Origin: Phoronis australis
Taxonomy: Eukaryota > Phoronida > Phoronidae
Direction of reading: 5' to 3'
DNA: 64,000 nt
Assembly (NCBI GenBank): GCA_002633005.1
Contig: NMRA01000470.1
Span: 131,496-195,495 of the forward strand
The notes beneath the pieces are model-generated. The model did not search any database. It worked only from the letters and a program-made list of their open reading frames with translations, and was not told the origin of the DNA. Positions 59,469 to 64,000 of this stretch are shown one piece after another (position 1 is the stretch's first letter; the number at the start of each line of letters is the position of its first letter). A program made the translations under genes and the position numbers.

Positions 59469-60590
59469 TAGATTATTGCATGGCGAAGTCGTTATCCCCC
59501 GTTATCTAGAGCCCGAGTGGATTTTGTAGAATTATCGCCCGAGGGGCGTTAGCTCCGAGGGTGATAATTCTACAAAATCCACGAGGGCTCTAGATAAGGG
59601 AGATAACGACTGAGAACATGTAATAATCTATTTATAGCACATACTGAACGAGGAACATTGCAATGAATCGATCTACCTTTCTCGACTCGCCTCGGCTTTG
59701 TAACTACTTTCTATGTCAGAGGCCCGGGGTCGAAGGTCGTGACCTTTTAAGAAAAGCCGAGATATTTTTGTAAAATAATGCTTTTACTCAAAACCAATTT
59801 AAAAATAAAACAAAATAATAAATAAATAAATAAAGTGAATTTATAAATTAAGGTTTATCAACTATTATAGCTTACTACACATTTTATCACGCTATAGAAT
59901 ACTTAAATGAGCACGCGCAACAATCGCATGTTCAGCAAAGGGCATTGCACCGACATTTATACGCTATGAAAAATAAGACGCATAATTTCCATAAAAACGA
60001 TATCTTAATTCAGTGAAATTTTTCTCTCGTGTTCTCTTACTTGTAAATCACGGATCTCCAATTTGAATGCTGGTATCGTGTCGTCGGGGTCCTTTGACAT
60101 GAGCATTATAGTCAGTTACTAGTGGTAACCTACTTTAGCAGACGATACATTTACTACGATATTTTCCCGGTCGAAGCTTAGCGTGATAACATGTGTAGTA
60201 AGCTATAATAGTTGCTAAACCTTAATTCATAGAATCATTTTATTTCTATTTTGTTTTATTTTTCAATTAGTTTTGAGTAAAAGCATTATTTGACAAAAAT
60301 AGCTCGGCTTTTCTTAAAAGGTCACGACCTCCGACCCCCGGGCCTCTGACATAGAAAGTAGTTACAAAGCCGACGCGAGTCGAGAAAAGTAGATCAATTC
60401 ATTGCAATGTTTCTCGTTCAGTATGTGGTATAAATAGATTATTATATGCTCTCAGTCGTTATCCCCCTTATCTAAAGACCTCGTGGATTTTGGAGAATTA
60501 CTACCCTCGAGGCTAACGCCCCTCGGGTGATAATTCTCCACTCGGGCTCTAGATAACGGGGGATAACGACTAAGAACGTTTAATAATCTA
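59469..60590. mobile_element. 1.1-kb nested fold-back element
   Basis: The two halves (59469-59893 and about 60178-60590) are inverted copies of each other around a 285-bp spacer. The outer 160 bp of each half is itself a palindrome. The left hairpin spans about 59469-59636 and the right about 60432-60590; both carry tagattatt/aataatcta ends and a gtcgttatccccc..ctagagcccg stem. No protein coding. The whole element is framed by TAGATTATT/AATAATCTA. Confidence 0.85.
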
Positions 60591-60729
60591 CATTTACTCA
60601 AGGAAGAGTGTAGTTTTTAATGACATTTTATGTCAGATTTTATCTGGTCAGTTTTTTACCCACATCGGCGCAACGCCGTATATTTAGTATGCAGCTTTGT
60701 ACCAAGGCTATTATTTATACTGCTGCTGC

Positions 60730-60843
60730 AATATGAAACTCTTCGTCCAGAAATTAAACGGTCCGATTCAATTAATACTTTCAAACTTAATATTAAGAAG
60801 TTACACCTTACCGTTCCTAATTATGTCATTTTATTATTGTAAA
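60730..60843 (+). pseudogene. Possible C-terminal tail of a retrotransposon ORF
   Basis: The frame reads ETLRPEIKRSDSINTFKLNIKK and stops, similar to the WNxLPxxxRxxxSxxxFKxxLK ending of many non-LTR ORF2 proteins. Could be the displaced end of the fragment at 58290-58633, split by the fold-back element. Weak evidence. Confidence 0.3.
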
Positions 60844-61487
60844 TACACTCGCCATTTAGTATAATCTACTTATTTATTTGATCTCTGTTAATAAAATTTT
60901 CATCATCCCTCGTCATTTATATATTATCTGAATTCTCAACCTGTTTTAATTGGATCTTTGTTACATGTACTTAAATATTGTTTTAAAACTTTATTATATT
61001 ATTTTACTGTTTTATATTTTGCTGTTGAAGGCCTTCCTGGAAAGCAGTGCTTTCCCTGAAGAGGTCCCCCTTATTTTAAATATTACAAATAAAAAAATAA
61101 ATATTAGGATGGGGAAAGGCCTCAATTCCTTCAACTCTAATCGAGCTGTATGGGTTAATGTTCACAGTTACGACGAGATTCGCGGGTTATCCATGAAGAA
61201 AAAAATCCTAGAACGTAGAAGTAAGTTTTCTGAAACCGTCAATGTATTGCTATTATAATAAATATCACTAGTTTGTCTTGAGCATCACATATAACAAGCT
61301 TCACAGTTGACAGAGTTGACGGTGTCGTGGTCACAGCGACGACAATGGCATCGCAGTTTTCTTCTGATGTTTACGACCCATTCAATTACAACGTCTAATG
61401 TCGGGCACCTAGTTGCGCACTGCAAAGAGAATCCAGATGTCTATATAGGGCGCACCCTTTCAATAGGATTTTATTGGAGTCATTGTG

Positions 61488-61892
61488 TTTTTTTGAATGC
61501 TCAGCTTACAATAAGCATGATACTTTGTAATTTCTTGATTTTGCACTCAAATCTGCTTAAAGGTTCAAACTGAGGCCCAGGAACTGTATGTGCTTTGGTG
61601 TGAGTGTCCCATCGACAGGGGCAGGTATCACCATATGACTGCCCTGCTCATTTAGGAACAACCATTTGATGCCAGACACTCGTTTCCTTAATGTGTTTCA
61701 ATTTCAAATAAATAAATGTGTAATAATGCAAAGATCTGAGCCTGTTCCTGCATGTGAAAACCTTTGTGCTTCATGCAGTAATCACAGGGACGTGTCGGCA
61801 CAAAATCTGATTGTTCGTGCTGGTGCATTGGCAGGACCAGCTCGGGGCTAATACAACCTATTCTTTGGGCCCCAACAATTTTCAAAAGACAG
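61488..61892. repeat. 405-bp duplication, copy 1
   Basis: Repeated with only a few differences at 61897-62301; the junction holds a single N at 61893 and a T run of different length. As at 16162, this looks like two haplotypes or overlapping contig ends placed in tandem. Confidence 0.85.
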
Positions 61893-61893
61893 N

Positions 61894-62301
61894 TTTTTTT
61901 TTTGAATGCTCAGCTTACAATAAGCATGATACTTTGTAATTTCTTGATTTTGCACTCAAATCTGCTTAAAGGTTCAAATTGAGGCCCAGGAACTGTATGT
62001 GCTTTGGTGTGAGTGTCCCATCGACAGGAGCAGGTATCACCATATGACTGCCCTGCTCATTTAGGAACAACCATTTGATGCCAGACACTCGTTTCCTTAA
62101 TGTGTTTCAATTTCAAATAAATAAATGTGTAATAATGCAAAGATCTGAGCCTGTTCCTGCATGTGAAAACCTTTGTGCTTCATGCAGTAATCACAGGGAC
62201 GTGTCGGCACAAAATCTGATTGTTCGTGCTGGTGCATTGGCAGGACCAGCTCGGGGCTAATACAACCTATTCTTTGGGCCCCAACAATTTTCAAAAGACA
62301 G
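61894..62301. repeat. 405-bp duplication, copy 2
   Basis: Second copy of the sequence starting gaatgctcagcttacaataa. The unique flank continues from its right end only. Confidence 0.85.
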
Positions 62302-64000
62302 TGCAGACATAAATTAGTTTTCGTTTTTTATGGCAACACTTTGCTATGAATCGTTTGACAGGTCGTTCAAAGGTGTAGGGTCCCACGATAAATTCCCCAA
62401 TGGAGGCCCGCAACCATCGCTGGATCTACTACTTTATTTTAACTACATAGGTTATTGTGCTTAAGACTGTTCTTCACTTCCTTTTTATTAGACAGCAAAT
62501 CTCTCAACAAATTTACATATTGTAGTGATGGTATGCAGTCTAAAACATTAAATACAGTACTGTATTTTTAAATTACAATCCATTGATTGGGGTCTGACCC
62601 ATGAAAAAACAGTTAACCGACAATATGCTGTAGCAAATTTACAGGGACAGCAAGTGCAAGAACAAGGCACCAACTACAGTTTAAAAATGTCTGTTACACA
62701 GGATGGACTACAATTAAATCTTATAGCTCAATTTGAATGAGTGTCATTAGTAACTGATGAACCAATGGGATTTCCTGAACAGTGCACTCCAGATTGTACC
62801 TCAGTAACGCCCTACTCAGCAAACCTTCAAGCAATCTAACTGTTGTGGTATAAGGTAACCCGGTCTAGTACATGACCTACCAGTTATCTAATTGAATTTC
62901 ATGGAAAGAAATTATTCGTTTCGCCTTTTTAGTTTCTTCAATTAAATTAATCAATTTCAACCTTAAATATGAGTACTGTCCCAGAAATCGCTTTCGCATC
63001 ATATCCAGGTTCTCATTCACTTCCTCGCACACGTTCACTAGTAAAACCAAGATCAGATGAGTAGGAGACACTTTTGTGCAATGCTAGACTGTCTGTCAGC
63101 AAAGCCAGGATTCGAACTTGAGTCTCCTTAACCTTCAATGAGCGTATCTCAATTTTTAGCACAGTCTTGGGAGTCGCAATCGCAGAAAAGACTGGGATTA
63201 GTTCAAACATAGGGTAATAGATGGACAGGGTGGTGACTGCATAAATCAGTGGTCACACAATGAAAGCTTCTGAATGCTGCTTGGTTTCTTCTTTTTCGGT
63301 GGGCTTGGATCAACAAACTTTGTTGACGTTGTGTTGAATTCTTGATAGCACATCCTTCTTACCGGTGGGAAAATGTCCTTGGCCTAACCTGGTGTTGGCA
63401 GTGGGTGTAAAGTCTTGGCGTTTCGGGAAATAAAGCATACAGTTTGAGCGTATTGTAAATTTCAACCTTGCGTCAGGAGGCTATAGAGGGGACTCTCAAT
63501 AAAGTCTTAGCTGTCTTGTTTTGTTTTGTTTTGTTTTGTTTTTGTCTACTGAAATTATGCCCAACTGCTGTTGAGTGAGCAAGTTTTTCTTTCTTGACAG
63601 TGAGGGGTTGGTGAACAATCCCATTTGTCCTAAAAATATTACCATTGTTACTATAAATGCCTGAAAATCTGCTCCTGTACGGTTCTTACCAGATACAGCC
63701 ATTGGTGCAAAGGTTTTCTTTGGGGGCGAAATGTAGATACCCTTCCTCCCCTGGACAGCACTGGTTTGCCTACATCTCCCTAGCTTTCAGTTTTGCCCCT
63801 TTTTAACTGGGGGCCATGGTCGCTGTTCATTGCAAAACAATCATCCCCTAGTCGAAGCTCATTTGAATTTTGCGATTGGACACCCCTACACATTCCAAAG
63901 GGGCCCCATGTTGCCATTTATTTTAACCCAACATTTTTGCGGAGTTCATTATTTAACGCTACCAATGAGGTTGAAGGGCGTAGACGACTACAGAGGGCAA
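62302..64000. other. Right flank, no gene recognised
   Basis: A (TTTTG)n run lies at 63516-63541. On the minus strand agttcgaatcctgg at about 63105-63119 resembles a pol III B box, but no tRNA fold or A box was found around it. Minus-strand frames at 62877-63210 and 63496-63702 are unrecognised. If the receptor gene continues upstream, its 5' exons should lie here or beyond the window. Confidence 0.35.

Noticed and set aside
60950-61258. 102-codon plus-strand frame
   Set aside because: Starts in AT-rich Leu/Ile/Tyr sequence; the lysine-rich end matches no family I know.
63100-63120. B-box-like agttcgaatcctgg on the minus strand as a tRNA gene
   Set aside because: No A box at the right distance and no cloverleaf could be drawn.

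Overview
The window looks like a piece of an invertebrate metazoan nuclear genome. It is AT-rich and intron-rich, with long introns full of small inverted-repeat DNA elements and broken retrotransposons. The proteins are typically animal: a FAM184-type coiled-coil protein and an Ig/thrombospondin-repeat surface protein. The clade cannot be fixed from sequence alone; cnidarian, amphioxus, hemichordate and lophotrochozoan are all possible. The assembly is a draft. There is a 107-N gap at 49685-49791, and single-N joins at 16162, 41330, 42077 and 61893, two of which sit exactly at near-perfect duplications.

Layout. On the + strand at 1733-4962 is a compact three-exon gene for a FAM184-like coiled-coil protein of about 391 residues. 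Tail-to-tail with it, on the - strand, lies a very large gene filling about 6.9-58.1 kb. I assemble it from 16 immunoglobulin-domain exons (58148 down to 19126), one thrombospondin type-1 exon (15880-16068, with an assembly-type duplicate at 16410-16598) and a long terminal exon (6888-8146) carrying one transmembrane segment and a cytoplasmic tail. Every junction is phase 1, so the chain splices in one frame. Joining the split codons recreates an aromatic-Gly-Pro start (YGP or FGP) at many Ig domains, which supports the chain independently. The start of the protein (signal peptide, any earlier domains) is not found here and may lie beyond 64 kb or in unrecognised exons.

The most interesting point is the tail of this receptor-like protein. 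Residues about 228-345 of the terminal exon resemble the stalk-tip, microtubule-binding region of dynein heavy chains. The predicted architecture is Ig(16)-TSP1-TM-dynein-stalk-like. I know of no described receptor with this combination. The five membrane-proximal Ig domains (Ig12-Ig16) have all lost the core tryptophan that nearly all outer ones keep.

The rest is intronic or flanking DNA. It holds a 2.7-kb terminal-inverted-repeat (TIR) transposon with a 6-bp target duplication (11511-14196) and a 4.2-kb decayed DNA transposon with a Cys-rich-tailed ORF (about 43.1-47.4 kb). There are three separate non-LTR retrotransposon remnants (31.3-32.6, 52.6-54.8 and 58.3 kb, with a possible tail at 60.7), a nested fold-back element (59.47-60.59 kb) and several MITE families. 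A 432-bp-period repeat carries perfect DR1 nuclear-receptor motifs (21.3-22.2 kb), and two THAP-like fragments are present. No tRNA, rRNA, CRISPR or bacterial-type element was seen.
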